From positions 1,550,001 through 1,614,000 of the forward strand of contig NZ_JAJEJT010000002.1 of assembly GCF_021390645.1 (NCBI RefSeq): 64,000 bases of DNA. The letters are read 5' to 3'. Both the position numbers and the translations under genes were made by a program. This document shows positions 50,533 to 59,557 of this stretch, one piece after another; the stretch's first letter is position 1; each line of letters begins with the position of its first letter. Source of the DNA: Paraburkholderia flagellata. GTDB lineage: Bacteria > Pseudomonadota > Gammaproteobacteria > Burkholderiales > Burkholderiaceae. The notes below the pieces were generated by a model, which was given only the letters and a program-made list of their open reading frames with translations, was not told the origin of the DNA and did not search any database.

Positions 50533-51819
50533 TCACATCGCGGCGAATACGCACGCGTGTATCAGCACCCCCACGAGCCCACCAACGAACGTACCGTTGA
50601 TGCGGATGAACTGCAAATCACGGCCAATTTCCGCTTCGAACTTGCCACTGACCTCTTGCGCATCCCATCCCTTCACGACGTCGGTGATCAAACCAGAAAG
50701 CTGGTGCCGATAGCGCAACACCAGCATCCGCGCGATCTCCAGCCACCAGGCATTGAGTTTGTTCTGTATCGCGCTGGCGCTGACCAAGGTCTTGCCAAAC
50801 GAGGTCAACGCGCCGGCGATCATGTCGCGCGCGACCGACTGCTCGCGCGCTGCATCGTCGGCAACACGCGCGCGAACGCGGTCGAGCAGGAGGCGATAAT
50901 AATCACCCGCCTTGAAGTGACGGATGCAGTCGCGCAGCAGGAGTCTGCCGAACCTGCGGTATTGAGCCGCCGTTTGCAGGTCGCGCGACAACTCCGCCAC
51001 CGCCGAATCGAATTGACGGCGGAGTTCGTGATCGGGATTCGCCGCTACTTCGTGGACCAGCGCGACAACTCCTTCGACAAATTTGTTGACGATATAGGTG
51101 TCGAGCGGCGCAGGCGTAAACCGCGATGCCTCGCTGAATTTCGCCTTGATCAGGCCGACGTTGGCCGTCAGCCAGTGTTCGACGGCGCCCAGCCCGCGAT
51201 CCAGCAGCGGTTGATGGCGATTGCCTTCAGTCAGGACACCCAGGATCTCTCCCGCAACGCGAGATACATCGAGTGTGCGCAATTGCGGCAGAAGCAGGCG
51301 ATCGAACAGATCTTCGACGTCCGACTCATCGATACGCTCCAGCAAGCGCGGGAGCGACTCGACCACGACATCGGCGATCGTCGAGCTGTTTTCCTTTTCG
51401 GCTAGCCACATGGCCAACGCTCGCGCCGCGTTGTATTCGCTCAACCGGCCCACCACGATTTCCGTGGTCAGGAAGTTCTGCTCAACGAAGCTTCCCAGGC
51501 TTTCCGCAATGCGCGCCTGGTTCCTGGGAATGATGGCCGTATGCGGCATGGCGATGCCGAGAGGATTGCGGAACAACGCGACCACCGCGTACCAGTCTGC
51601 GACCGCGCCCACGGTGCCCGCTTCGGCAAACGCGCGCACCCACGCAAGCCACGGATTGCTCGCCTGCCATGCAACACTCACCGCGAGCAAGGCGATCATC
51701 GCCACGAGCAAACAGGTGGCCACTGCGCGCATGCGCCTGAGCCGAGCCACTTTGACATCCACGACCGCACGCGCCTTCCCATCCTGAATCCGCTCGTTAT
51801 CGTCGGTCGCCGAACTCAA
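50533..51819 (-). CDS. DUF445-family membrane protein
   Basis: A 428-residue protein with one membrane segment near the N-terminus (MRAVATCLLVAMIALLAVS) and one at the C-terminus (GTFVGGLVGVLIHACVF), joined by a long helical region, as in DUF445 proteins. The signature VGAVADWYAVVALFRNPLG is present. The start is a TTG whose last two bases overlap the upstream PhaZ-like stop codon (TTGA), with AGGAGG upstream. It is the last gene of the PHA-related operon. The function is unknown; the coupled overlap indicates co-expression with the depolymerase. Confidence 0.8.
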   Translation of the reverse strand: MSSATDDNERIQDGKARAVVDVKVARLRRMRAVATCLLVAMIALLAVSVAWQASNPWLAWVRAFAEAGTVGAVADWYAVVALFRNPLGIAMPHTAIIPRNQARIAESLGSFVEQNFLTTEIVVGRLSEYNAARALAMWLAEKENSSTIADVVVESLPRLLERIDESDVEDLFDRLLLPQLRTLDVSRVAGEILGVLTEGNRHQPLLDRGLGAVEHWLTANVGLIKAKFSEASRFTPAPLDTYIVNKFVEGVVALVHEVAANPDHELRRQFDSAVAELSRDLQTAAQYRRFGRLLLRDCIRHFKAGDYYRLLLDRVRARVADDAAREQSVARDMIAGALTSFGKTLVSASAIQNKLNAWWLEIARMLVLRYRHQLSGLITDVVKGWDAQEVSGKFEAEIGRDLQFIRINGTFVGGLVGVLIHACVFAAM

Positions 51820-52658
51820 CTCGCCTCCTGCTCGAGAAACGCCTTGACCATCGGAGCGATTTCGCTGGCGCGCGTAATCAGAAACAGGTGACCGTCGTCG
51901 ATCACATGGAGCGTCGCGTCGCGAATGCGCGCGGCAAGAATCTTCGCATTGGTGAGAGGCACGATCGGGTCGTCGTTGCCATGCATCACCAGTGTTTTTT
52001 GGCGCAGCGCGCCGAGCCACGGCAAGCTCGTCCATCCTGATGCAGCCAGCAGCTGATACAGATAACCGCGGCCGCGCGGCGCCTGGATATGACGGCTGTG
52101 CTCTTCGAGCAGCGAGGCATCGCGCCGGTAGGCGCCTCCGTATATCTCGGCGCCGACTTGCTTCAGGTAAGCCGGGTCCGTATAGCGCCGCGGCCCCACG
52201 AGCTTCGACAGCACCGAAAGCCGCGCGGGCACCATGATCACCCCCGGCGACGTCGCCGCGAGTATCAGCCGCCGGCACCGCCTTGGGTACAGATGCGCGA
52301 ACTGCTGCGCGAGCGCCCCGCCCCACGACACGCCCAGCACATCGACGGGACCGGCATAGCCCAGCCGCGTGAGCAGCTTGTCGGATAAGACAGCAAGCGT
52401 CGAGAACCGGTACGGGATCAGGGGAGCGGGCGAGCCGCCAACGCCCGGGACGTCGAAAACGATCACGGTGATGTCTTCGAGCGCCTCGACGAAGGGTTCA
52501 ACCAGTTCGAGATTGGCGCCAATGCCATTGAACAACAGCAGCGGCGGGCAAGCGTCGCGACCGCGACGCACGCCGACACGCAACAACTGACCATCCAGAT
52601 CGATCATCTGAATTTGCATGGCATCGACAGTCTCTGGGCTCGTTCGTGTATCGGTCAT
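51816..52658 (-). CDS. phaZ: Intracellular PHA depolymerase-like alpha/beta hydrolase
   Basis: A 280-residue alpha/beta hydrolase. The nucleophile Ser111 lies in the lipase box GVSWGGALAQQFAHLYP, which matches medium-chain-length PHA depolymerases of Pseudomonas (PhaZ). The oxyanion region is LLFNGIGANLELVEPF, and acid and His regions are HGNDDPIVP and DDGHLFLI. It would hydrolyse stored polyhydroxyalkanoate. The ATG at 52658 has AGGGGA upstream. It stands between phasin and DUF445 genes in an operon with PhaC, supporting the depolymerase call over a generic esterase. Confidence 0.82.
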   Translation of the reverse strand: MTDTRTSPETVDAMQIQMIDLDGQLLRVGVRRGRDACPPLLLFNGIGANLELVEPFVEALEDITVIVFDVPGVGGSPAPLIPYRFSTLAVLSDKLLTRLGYAGPVDVLGVSWGGALAQQFAHLYPRRCRRLILAATSPGVIMVPARLSVLSKLVGPRRYTDPAYLKQVGAEIYGGAYRRDASLLEEHSRHIQAPRGRGYLYQLLAASGWTSLPWLGALRQKTLVMHGNDDPIVPLTNAKILAARIRDATLHVIDDGHLFLITRASEIAPMVKAFLEQEAS

Positions 52659-52717
52659 CCGGTTTTTCCCCTGGCTCGGCAATTCATTATCGTTGTGGAT
52701 CGTGGCGGCTCGCTACA

Positions 52718-53140
52718 TCACTTCTTTGGCTGCATCAGCGCCTTGATCTCCTCCACATGTTCAGCCAAGCGCTTCGTGACGACCGCGATGCTGTCGGTCT
52801 GGGCGCGATACGCCGCATCCGCGAGTTCCTGCATGTCGATGAAAGCTTTTTGGAGTGCGTCCTTCATGCCCTCGCCCGCGTTTGCGACGCCTTCGCTTCC
52901 GGGCGTCGACAGACGCGTCATAAGCGATTGCAGTTCGGTCATCTTCGAGCGGAGGATTTCCACCTGCTTTTGACCGAGTTGCTGCACGCCGGCAAGGGCG
53001 GTCATGTTGGCCTCGGTGAGCGCCTCGACGTCCTTGCGACGGGATTCGAGGAATGCGCTCACATCCACGCCCGGCATCTTGAACTGCGAGATGAGCTTCG
53101 TATATTCAGCAAAAATGCTGTTGGGGTTGATCGTTGCCAT
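52718..53140 (-). CDS. phaP: Phasin-family protein
   Basis: A 140-residue phasin: amphipathic helices throughout, with LISQFKMPGVDVSAFLESRRKDVEALTEAN near the start, typical of the phasin family that coats polyhydroxyalkanoate granules. The C-terminal helix AVVTKRLAEHVEEIKALMQ is coiled-coil-like. It lies 54 bp after PhaC in the same orientation. It stabilises granules and limits their size. Confidence 0.87.
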   Translation of the reverse strand: MATINPNSIFAEYTKLISQFKMPGVDVSAFLESRRKDVEALTEANMTALAGVQQLGQKQVEILRSKMTELQSLMTRLSTPGSEGVANAGEGMKDALQKAFIDMQELADAAYRAQTDSIAVVTKRLAEHVEEIKALMQPKK

Positions 53141-53194
53141 GTTTGAATCTCCTGATTGAATTGAAAAAGCGCTTAATTAACGGATTGAAAATCG

Positions 53195-54901
53195 TTAGTC
53201 TTGCAGAACATACGTTCCGGGCGCGCTTACCTTAACCGGATGCTTCTTGCTGCCGGTCGCTGCCGGAGCGGCGCGCTTCTCGCCGGACCGGGCGACGAGC
53301 CAGTCACGCCAGTTGTTCCACCACGAATCCTTCTCGGCCTGTGCGTTGTCCAGCCACGCATCGGAACTGGCGGGCAACGAAGGGTTGAGAAAATACTTCG
53401 CCTTCGGATTGCCCGGCGGATTGATCAGGCTCTGAATATGCCCGCTCGAACTCAGCACAAAACGGGTCTCGCCGCCAAAGCGCCGCGCGGTGTTATACAC
53501 GCCCTTCCACGGCGTGATGTGGTCCGTCATGCCAGCCACCACGTACTTGTCACAACTCACCTGGGACAAGTCGATGGGCGTGCCCAACACCGTCAGCGCG
53601 CCGGGCTTGCTGAAAAGATTGCCGGTGAAGATGTCGAGCAGTTCGCCGTGAAATTTCGCCGGCAAGCGGGTCGTGTCGTTGTTCCAGTATAGGATGTCGA
53701 ACGCCGGCGGCGCGTTACCCAACAGATAGTTGTTGACCCAGTAATTCCAGACCAGATCGTTGGGGCGCATCCACGCGAACACGCGGCCCATTTCTTCGCC
53801 GGCCAGCACACCGCGCGAAATACTGTGCTGCTTGGCGGCCGCCACCGCCTCAGGCGTCGCGAAGAGGCCCAGCTGGGAATCGGCCGTATTGTCGAGCACG
53901 GCAACCATTAGCGTGGTGGCATTGACTGTTTTCTCACCGCGGCTCGCCAGGTGGCCGAGCAAAGCCGAGATCGTCATGGCGCCGGAGCACGCGCCGTGCA
54001 GGTTGATATCCTCGCTACCGGTGATCTCACGCACGGCAGTAATCGCCTCGATCAGCGCAGTCACGTACGTATCGAGATCCCAATGGCTTTGCGCCGCAGT
54101 CGGGTTGCGCCAGCTGACCACGAACACCTGCAGTTCGTTGTCGAGCAGATAGTTGACGATGCTCTTGCCTTCGGACAGATCGAAGATATAGAACTTGTTG
54201 ATCTGCGGAGGCACGATGAGTTGCGGCCGGCTGTAGACCTGTTGCGTCGTGGGCGTGTATTGAATCAGTTCCAGCAATTCATTGCGAAATACCACCGAAC
54301 CTTTTGAAGTGCCGAGGTTCTTGCCCACTTCGAATGCCGTCTTGTTCACCTGCGCCGGCATGCCCTGATTCTTGAGCATGTCCGTCACGGCATTGTTGAA
54401 GCCGTCCAGCAAGCTGATTCCGCCCGAATCGACCACCTTCTTGAGCGCAGCCGGGTTGCCCAGCAGCGTGTTGGTCGGCGAGGCCGCATCGGTGATGAGC
54501 GAGACCACGAACTTCGCGCGCTCGCGGCTGTTTGCATCGAGACCCGAGCGCTCCACGAAACCAGCAAGCGAGTCGCGCCACGCGAGATAGCCTTGCAGCG
54601 TCATGCGATACATCGGGTTGTCCTGCCACGCCGTGTCCGCAAAGCGCTTGTCGCCTTGAGGCGGTGCGGTCTTTGCACTGCCCGAAACGATGCCGAACAT
54701 CTCGCGCGCCAGCGCCATTTCCTGCTCCATCACCAGTGCGGGTTGTCGCATTGCCTGCGCGCCGATCTGCTGCACGGCCGCGAAAACATCGCAGGGACGC
54801 AGCCCGACGAACGGATTGGGGCCCGGCAGGGCTTGCTCGACCGAAGCGGCCAACGCTTTCGCGTTGTCGCTTTGCTGGGGCATTTCAGGGGTTACCGCCA
54901 T
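53195..54901 (-). CDS. phaC: Polyhydroxyalkanoate synthase
   Basis: A 568-residue PHA synthase. The catalytic triad is visible: C305 in the lipase-like box GACSG, D460 in MTDHITPW and H488 in SSSGHIQSL. The box GACSG and the length are closer to class II (medium-chain-length) synthases than to the GYCVGG-type class I enzymes, while the genomic setting has a MaoC gene instead of PhaA/PhaB. It would polymerise (R)-3-hydroxyacyl-CoA on granules. A class I-like specificity cannot be ruled out without phylogeny. Confidence 0.88.
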   Translation of the reverse strand: MAVTPEMPQQSDNAKALAASVEQALPGPNPFVGLRPCDVFAAVQQIGAQAMRQPALVMEQEMALAREMFGIVSGSAKTAPPQGDKRFADTAWQDNPMYRMTLQGYLAWRDSLAGFVERSGLDANSRERAKFVVSLITDAASPTNTLLGNPAALKKVVDSGGISLLDGFNNAVTDMLKNQGMPAQVNKTAFEVGKNLGTSKGSVVFRNELLELIQYTPTTQQVYSRPQLIVPPQINKFYIFDLSEGKSIVNYLLDNELQVFVVSWRNPTAAQSHWDLDTYVTALIEAITAVREITGSEDINLHGACSGAMTISALLGHLASRGEKTVNATTLMVAVLDNTADSQLGLFATPEAVAAAKQHSISRGVLAGEEMGRVFAWMRPNDLVWNYWVNNYLLGNAPPAFDILYWNNDTTRLPAKFHGELLDIFTGNLFSKPGALTVLGTPIDLSQVSCDKYVVAGMTDHITPWKGVYNTARRFGGETRFVLSSSGHIQSLINPPGNPKAKYFLNPSLPASSDAWLDNAQAEKDSWWNNWRDWLVARSGEKRAAPAATGSKKHPVKVSAPGTYVLQD

Positions 54902-54958
54902 TTTCGACTCCTCAATAGTCTCTTTTCGTCTCGTTCGCCATTCGCGAAGCCACGGGTA

Positions 54959-55423
54959 TCACGCAATCAGCATCGCGAGTGTTTGTGCGACCAATGCGGG
55001 CTTGTCCTCGCCCTCGATCTCCAGCGTGTTCATCGTCTTGACGAGCACGCGGCCTCCTCCCTTGCTCTCCGCCGACTCGAGCGTGACGCGGTTGCGCACG
55101 CGTGCTCCGGCCTTAACGGGTGTCATGAAACGCACCTTGTCGAGCCCGTAGTTCAATCCCGCCGAAGCATCCTTGGGGACGATGCCGATTTCCATCGCGA
55201 GGCTCGCCAGCAGCGACAACGTCAAGTAACCGTGAGCGATGGTTCCGCCGAACGGGCTCTCGCGCTTCGCACGCTCCACATCCACATGTATCCACTGCCG
55301 GTCGCCGGTGCACTCGGCGAACGCGTCGATACGTTCCTGATCGACCACGACCCAGTCCGATACGCCCAGCTCGCGGCCCACAAAGTCGCCGAGCGTCTCG
55401 ACGCGGTAATTTTCCAGACTCAT
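54959..55423 (-). CDS. MaoC-family (R)-enoyl-CoA hydratase (PhaJ-like)
   Basis: A 154-residue hot-dog-fold hydratase. The hydratase-2 catalytic motif appears as TGDRQWIHVD, followed by the SPFGGTIAHGYLTLSLL segment typical of MaoC/PhaJ proteins. It would hydrate trans-2-enoyl-CoA to (R)-3-hydroxyacyl-CoA and so supply PhaC from beta-oxidation. The ATG at 55423 has AGGAG eight bases upstream; a GTG nine bases earlier is too close to that site. It lies 57 bp upstream of PhaC. Confidence 0.85.
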   Translation of the reverse strand: MSLENYRVETLGDFVGRELGVSDWVVVDQERIDAFAECTGDRQWIHVDVERAKRESPFGGTIAHGYLTLSLLASLAMEIGIVPKDASAGLNYGLDKVRFMTPVKAGARVRNRVTLESAESKGGGRVLVKTMNTLEIEGEDKPALVAQTLAMLIA

Positions 55424-55464
55424 CGCTTCCACTCCTGGCTATTGTCCAAACCCGGCCCGACCAT

Positions 55465-57111
55465 TCAGGCGATCTGCTCGCGCAGCGCTTTCTTGTTGAC
55501 CTTGCCGACGCTCGTTCTCGCCAGCGCTTCGACGAACTTTACGGTCTGCGGCACCGCATACTTCGAGATCCGCCCCGATGTGCTGAACGACAGCACGTGC
55601 TGCTTGATGTCTTCCTCCGTGACCGCCACGCCCTCCTTGAGCACCACCAGCGCGACGGGCCGTTCTCCCCACTTCTCATCCTTGATGCCGATAACGGCCA
55701 CTTCAGACACGCCCTCGTACTGCGAAATCAGGTTTTCGATTTCCAGCGACGAAACCCATTCGCCGCCCGACTTGATGACGTCCTTGAGGCGATCGGTAAT
55801 CTGCACGTTGCCAGTCGGGTCGATATTGGCGATGTCCTGCGTATGCAGATAGCCGCCCGCCCAAAGCTGCTCGCTCGCCTCGGGATTCTTCAGATAGCCT
55901 TGCGTGAGCCACGGCGCACGCGCGACGATTTCGCCCGTGGATTTCCCGTCATGCGCGAGATCGGCCATCTCGTCGTCCACCACGCGAAGATCAACGAGCG
56001 GAACCGGAAAGCCGGTTTTGCATCGCAGGCGAATTTGCTCGTCGGCATCCAGCTTTTCGGCGCCCGGCGGAAGCTGAGCGAGACTCAGTACAGGACAGGT
56101 CTCGGACATCCCGTAACCGGCGAACACGTCGATGCCGCGTGCCAATGCCGAGGCGGCCAGGCCCTGCGGCAACGCGCTGCCGCCAATGATCACTTTCCAC
56201 TTGCTGAAGTCCGTCGCTTTCGCCTCGGGGCACATGAGCAGCATGTGCAGGATCGTGCTCACGCAGTGCGAGAAGGTCACGCCCTCGTCCTCGATTAGCC
56301 TCGCCAGCCGTTCCGGCACGTAGCGGCCCGGGTAGACCTGCTTCACGCCGAGCGCCGTGGCGATATAAGGCATGCCCCATGCGTGGACATGGAACATCGG
56401 GGTGAGCGGCATATACACATCGCCGCGATGAAAGCGTTGCCCGGAAACCGGCGCGGCGAGCGCCGCCATGAGCGAGATGGTGTGCAACACCAGTTGCCGG
56501 TGCGTGAAGTAGACGCCCTTCGGCAAACCTGTCGTGCCGGTCGTATAGAACGTCGTTGCGCGCGTGTTCTCGTCGAACTCCGGGAAATCGTAGCTCGTGC
56601 TGCTTGCGGCCAGCATCGCCTCGTACTCGTTCGAGAACGCAATGGCGTGGGCGGGCGCTTCGCTGCCCGGCTCGTCGATCCACACAAACGTGCGGACGGT
56701 TTCGAGCTGGTCCTTGATGGACTCGACCACTGGAATGAAATCGGAGTGAACGAACAGGACTTCGGCGCCAGCGTGGTTGATCGTATAGGCGATTTCCGCG
56801 GGAGACAGACGCACGTTCACGGTTTGCAGCACCGCACCCATCATCGGGACTGCGAAATAGCTCTCGAGGTAACGATGGCTGTCCCAATCCATCACCGCGA
56901 CGGTGCTGCCGTATTCCACGCCGAGCTGGGCGAGACCGTTGGCAAGGCGCGCAATGCGCTCACGAAGGGTCGCATAGCTCATCCGCACCTGGCCGCGAAA
57001 GACGATCTCCTGCTCCTGTGCCTGAGAGAAGGGCGTATGCAGCAATCGCTTGATCAGCAACGGATAAGCGTAGGCATTGCTGGCGTGAGCCGTCTTCACG
57101 TCGTCCGACAT
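55465..57111 (-). CDS. Acyl-CoA ligase (AlkK/long-chain type) of the PHA operon
   Basis: A 548-residue ANL-superfamily ligase. The P-loop is YTTGTTGLPKGVYFTH, the adenylate motif is GYGMSETCPV, and the C-terminal hinge ITDRLKDVIKSGGEWVSSLEIEN is intact with the catalytic Lys region SVGKVNKKALRE. The GDVYMPLTPMFHVHAWGMPY segment is typical of medium/long-chain (AlkK-like) fatty-acid ligases. It opens the minus-strand operon ligase-MaoC-PhaC-phasin-PhaZ, activating fatty acids for conversion to PHA monomers. The ATG at 57111 has AAGGAG eight bases upstream. Confidence 0.87.
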   Translation of the reverse strand: MSDDVKTAHASNAYAYPLLIKRLLHTPFSQAQEQEIVFRGQVRMSYATLRERIARLANGLAQLGVEYGSTVAVMDWDSHRYLESYFAVPMMGAVLQTVNVRLSPAEIAYTINHAGAEVLFVHSDFIPVVESIKDQLETVRTFVWIDEPGSEAPAHAIAFSNEYEAMLAASSTSYDFPEFDENTRATTFYTTGTTGLPKGVYFTHRQLVLHTISLMAALAAPVSGQRFHRGDVYMPLTPMFHVHAWGMPYIATALGVKQVYPGRYVPERLARLIEDEGVTFSHCVSTILHMLLMCPEAKATDFSKWKVIIGGSALPQGLAASALARGIDVFAGYGMSETCPVLSLAQLPPGAEKLDADEQIRLRCKTGFPVPLVDLRVVDDEMADLAHDGKSTGEIVARAPWLTQGYLKNPEASEQLWAGGYLHTQDIANIDPTGNVQITDRLKDVIKSGGEWVSSLEIENLISQYEGVSEVAVIGIKDEKWGERPVALVVLKEGVAVTEEDIKQHVLSFSTSGRISKYAVPQTVKFVEALARTSVGKVNKKALREQIA

Positions 57112-57226
57112 CGATATCTCCTTGGTTCCTGAACATGGATCACACGAACGCCGGTGCCTTGTTTCTCGTTGTGGTTGGGCGACGTTCCGTTGAAGCAATG
57201 ATCCCGGCAAAGGGATGCCGGCAATA

Positions 57227-57321
57227 TCCCCCGGATGGGGGAGCGCAGCGAAAACCCCGAGATGGCGCGATAAGGCGCGATTTGATGATTTGAAAATCTC
57301 ATCACAGCAATTCGCTGTGAT
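57227..57321. promoter_or_regulatory. Divergent regulatory region of the PHA and decarboxylase operons
   Basis: Three elements lie between the acyl-CoA ligase and tautomerase genes. They are a G/C palindrome TCCCCC-GGAT-GGGGGA (57227-57242), a direct repeat GGCGCGAT-AA-GGCGCGAT (57264-57281), and a perfect 8-bp inverted repeat ATCACAGC-AATTC-GCTGTGAT (57301-57321). The last resembles dyads bound by Crp/Fnr-type proteins only in symmetry, and such a regulator is encoded 1.5 kb downstream. Confidence 0.5.
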
Positions 57322-57383
57322 TGTTGGAGGAGATCGAACGCACGCCTAAGATTTGGCGCAGCAATAGCCAAACGGAGCTTTCC

Positions 57384-57806
57384 ATGCCAATGACACATGT
57401 CTCAATGCGCGCCGGAAGGACCGCGCAATTTCGCACCGCAGTCCTGAAGGGGATTCACGAGTCGCTGCATGAGGCGCTCGGCGTTCACCCGGAAGCCTTC
57501 TTCATGACGATCACCGAGCACGAAGACGCCAACTTCCTCGCGAACACGACGTTCCCGTTCAAGCGCAGCCCGGAACTGCTGCTGGTTCAGATCACGCTGA
57601 CCGCAGGACGCAGCGCCGATGACAAGAAGCGCTTCTACGAACACCTCGTTAGCAAACTGCAAGCCACGCTGGGCGTCGATCCCGCCGATGTCTTCATCAA
57701 CATCATCGAAGTGGCCAGCGAGAACTGGTCGCCCGGTAATGGGCTTGCGGGCCGCAACGCCGCCATTCCCGCTGCCAGTTCGCCCGCTGCTTCCGCCGCC
57801 AGCTAA
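57384..57806 (+). CDS. Tautomerase-superfamily protein
   Basis: A 140-residue protein of the tautomerase superfamily (Tautomerase_2-like). Pro2 is available as the catalytic N-terminal residue after Met removal (MPMTHVSMRAGRT). Later segments (FMTITEHEDANFL, LLLVQITLTAGRSADDKKRFYEHLVSKL, PADVFINIIEVASENWSPGNG) match the family. The ATG at 57384 has GGAG seven bases upstream. It precedes an acetoacetate decarboxylase-type gene and is divergent from the PHA operon. The substrate is unknown; keto-enol isomerisation of a 3-oxo acid would suit the neighbour. Confidence 0.82.
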   Translation: MPMTHVSMRAGRTAQFRTAVLKGIHESLHEALGVHPEAFFMTITEHEDANFLANTTFPFKRSPELLLVQITLTAGRSADDKKRFYEHLVSKLQATLGVDPADVFINIIEVASENWSPGNGLAGRNAAIPAASSPAASAAS

Positions 57807-57869
57807 TGACGGCGTGAAGCCACCTGAAAGCCATTCTGTAGCCGTGAACCCAATCAAACTGGAGTCGTC

Positions 57870-58676
57870 ATGACCAAGCCGTACGCTGTTCCCCTTTCGC
57901 CCCGTGGACTTTCGAGCATCGCGCCGCCGCCGCCGTGGCACTATTCCGGCGATTTCATCCTCGTCGAATTCTGGGCGGATCCCGCGGCGGTGGCCGCCGT
58001 GCTCCCTAAGGGCCTTACTGCCGATCCAGCGTCGCCGGGGCACGCCACGGCTCTCTTCATCGACTGGCAATTCACCGGCGGCAACGACGAGATGCTCGAC
58101 CCGGCGCGCTATCAGTACCGCGAATTTTTTATCCTCGTGGACGCGCTGCACGACGGCAAGCCGGTTTCGTATTGCCCGTACATCTTCGTGGACAACGACT
58201 CCGCGATGATGCGCGGACTGATTCAAGGCTTCCCGAAGCGCTATGGCCAGGTGCATCAAACGCGTTCGTTCGCGGCGCTGAGTCCCGCCGCGGCGCCCGT
58301 TGCAGCCGGTACGCGCTTCGCCGCGACGGCTAGCGCCGCCGGACAGCGTCTTGCCCGCGCCGAGGTCAAGCTGGAGAAGGCCGTCGAAGACGTTTCCAAA
58401 CTCAGCATCGCGGGCCGCCCGGTCGTGAATCTGCGCTATTTCCCGCGCCTCGCCGCGGGCCAGCATGAAACGCCGGCCGTGAACGAACTCGTGCTGTCTG
58501 TCATGGACAACGCGCAGATCGCCGGCGTCTGGACGGGTGAAGGCAAGCTCTCGTTGCCGATCGCGGAAGGCGAGGAGATTTCGGATCTCCAGCCCGTGCG
58601 CGTGGGCGCCGGCTTCCGGGGTTCCATGGCGTATAGCGTGACGGACCTGAAAACGCTGAGCGACAACACGAAGTAA
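57870..58676 (+). CDS. Acetoacetate decarboxylase-family protein
   Basis: A 268-residue protein of the ADC family. K123 in GLIQGFPKRYGQ is at the position of the Schiff-base lysine; the neighbouring Lys that tunes its pKa in clostridial ADC is Arg here. Segments PPPPWHYSGDFILVEFWADP and ALFIDWQF fit the family. It may decarboxylate acetoacetate to acetone or act as one of the aldolase/dehydratase ADC relatives. With the tautomerase and PHA genes nearby, a role in 3-oxo-acid disposal is conceivable (inference). GGAG precedes the ATG. Confidence 0.8.
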   Translation: MTKPYAVPLSPRGLSSIAPPPPWHYSGDFILVEFWADPAAVAAVLPKGLTADPASPGHATALFIDWQFTGGNDEMLDPARYQYREFFILVDALHDGKPVSYCPYIFVDNDSAMMRGLIQGFPKRYGQVHQTRSFAALSPAAAPVAAGTRFAATASAAGQRLARAEVKLEKAVEDVSKLSIAGRPVVNLRYFPRLAAGQHETPAVNELVLSVMDNAQIAGVWTGEGKLSLPIAEGEEISDLQPVRVGAGFRGSMAYSVTDLKTLSDNTK

Positions 58677-58700
58677 GTGCACCAAAACAATGAGGGCCAC

Positions 58701-58739
58701 GGCGTGCCTCCCCCGTTTGTGGGAGGACATGCCATTTTT
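58701..58739 (+). terminator. Terminator after the ADC gene
   Basis: A 12-bp stem, GGCGTGCCTCCC paired with GGGAGGaCATGCC (one bulge, one G-U), 8-nt loop, then ATTTTTC. It lies 25 bp after the stop, so the Crp-type gene downstream is probably transcribed separately. Confidence 0.8.
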
Positions 58740-58813
58740 CAACGGATAATATGCGGTGAATTTATGCGGCCTGCGCCGCGCTCGAACATTGATCTGCATA
58801 TTGACTGCTTCAC

Positions 58814-59509
58814 ATGGCCCTCATGACCGACACGTCCGATGAAATGCGGACAAACCAATGGTTTAGCGCGTTACCTGCCGAAGAACAGGAAGCGCTGATC
58901 CGCAGCAGTGAACTGATGACGCTGGGCACGGGCGAATATCTTTTCCATCGCGGTGACGCACCGTGCGCGTTTTATGGCGTCAAGAGCGGCCGACTCAAGG
59001 CCTCTACGGTTCGCGAAGACGGCAAGGAAGCGATCCTCGCCGTGATCGAACCGGGCAACTGGTTCGGGCAGACCTCGCTGACGAGCCGGCAGCCACGCGC
59101 GCGCGACGTCATTGCACTTGAGCGCTCGACCCTCCTTGTCGTGAAGGCGGCGGCCTTCGAGGAACTGATGCAGCATAGCCACGCGTTCGTGCGCGCGATT
59201 GCGGAGTTGCAGTCGCTTCATATCAACTGGCTTTATCGGATGGTCGAAGACGCCACGCTGCACTCCACGCGCGCGCGCATTGCCCGCCGCCTGCTCTCAC
59301 TCGCTTCCGGCGATGTGACGCTTGCGCCACAGTGCCGCCAGGACGTGAGCCTCTCGCAGGACACGCTCGCGATGATGCTGGGCATCACGCGCCAGACGCT
59401 TTCGCTTGAACTCAAGGCGATGGCGGAAAAAGGCGCGATCACGCTCCGGTATGGCCGAATCGAAATCTTGTCGAAAGACATCCTCTCATCCTTTCAGGAT
59501 TACCAATGA
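58814..59509 (+). CDS. Crp/Fnr-family regulator (Crp-like)
   Basis: A 231-residue regulator: an N-terminal cyclic-nucleotide-binding-type beta-roll (LFHRGDAPCAFYGVKSGRLK ... IEPGNWFGQTSL), a dimerisation helix and a C-terminal winged helix (VSLSQDTLAMMLGITRQTLSLELKAM). It has no N-terminal cysteine cluster, so it is not an oxygen-sensing Fnr. The effector could be cAMP or another small molecule. It is close to the tautomerase/ADC unit and may bind the dyad at 57301-57321. An alternative start is ATG 58823. Confidence 0.86.
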   Translation: MALMTDTSDEMRTNQWFSALPAEEQEALIRSSELMTLGTGEYLFHRGDAPCAFYGVKSGRLKASTVREDGKEAILAVIEPGNWFGQTSLTSRQPRARDVIALERSTLLVVKAAAFEELMQHSHAFVRAIAELQSLHINWLYRMVEDATLHSTRARIARRLLSLASGDVTLAPQCRQDVSLSQDTLAMMLGITRQTLSLELKAMAEKGAITLRYGRIEILSKDILSSFQDYQ

Positions 59510-59519
59510 TTTCGCCCAC

Positions 59520-59546
59520 GAGCGCCCGCCCGCCTGGCGGGCGCTC
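59520..59546. terminator. Hairpin between convergent Crp and porin genes
   Basis: A perfect 11-bp inverted repeat, GAGCGCCCGCC and its complement, with a CGCCT loop, between convergent genes. There is no U-run on either strand, so it is a GC-rich bidirectional stop candidate. Confidence 0.55.
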
Positions 59547-59557
59547 ATGCGGGCCGC

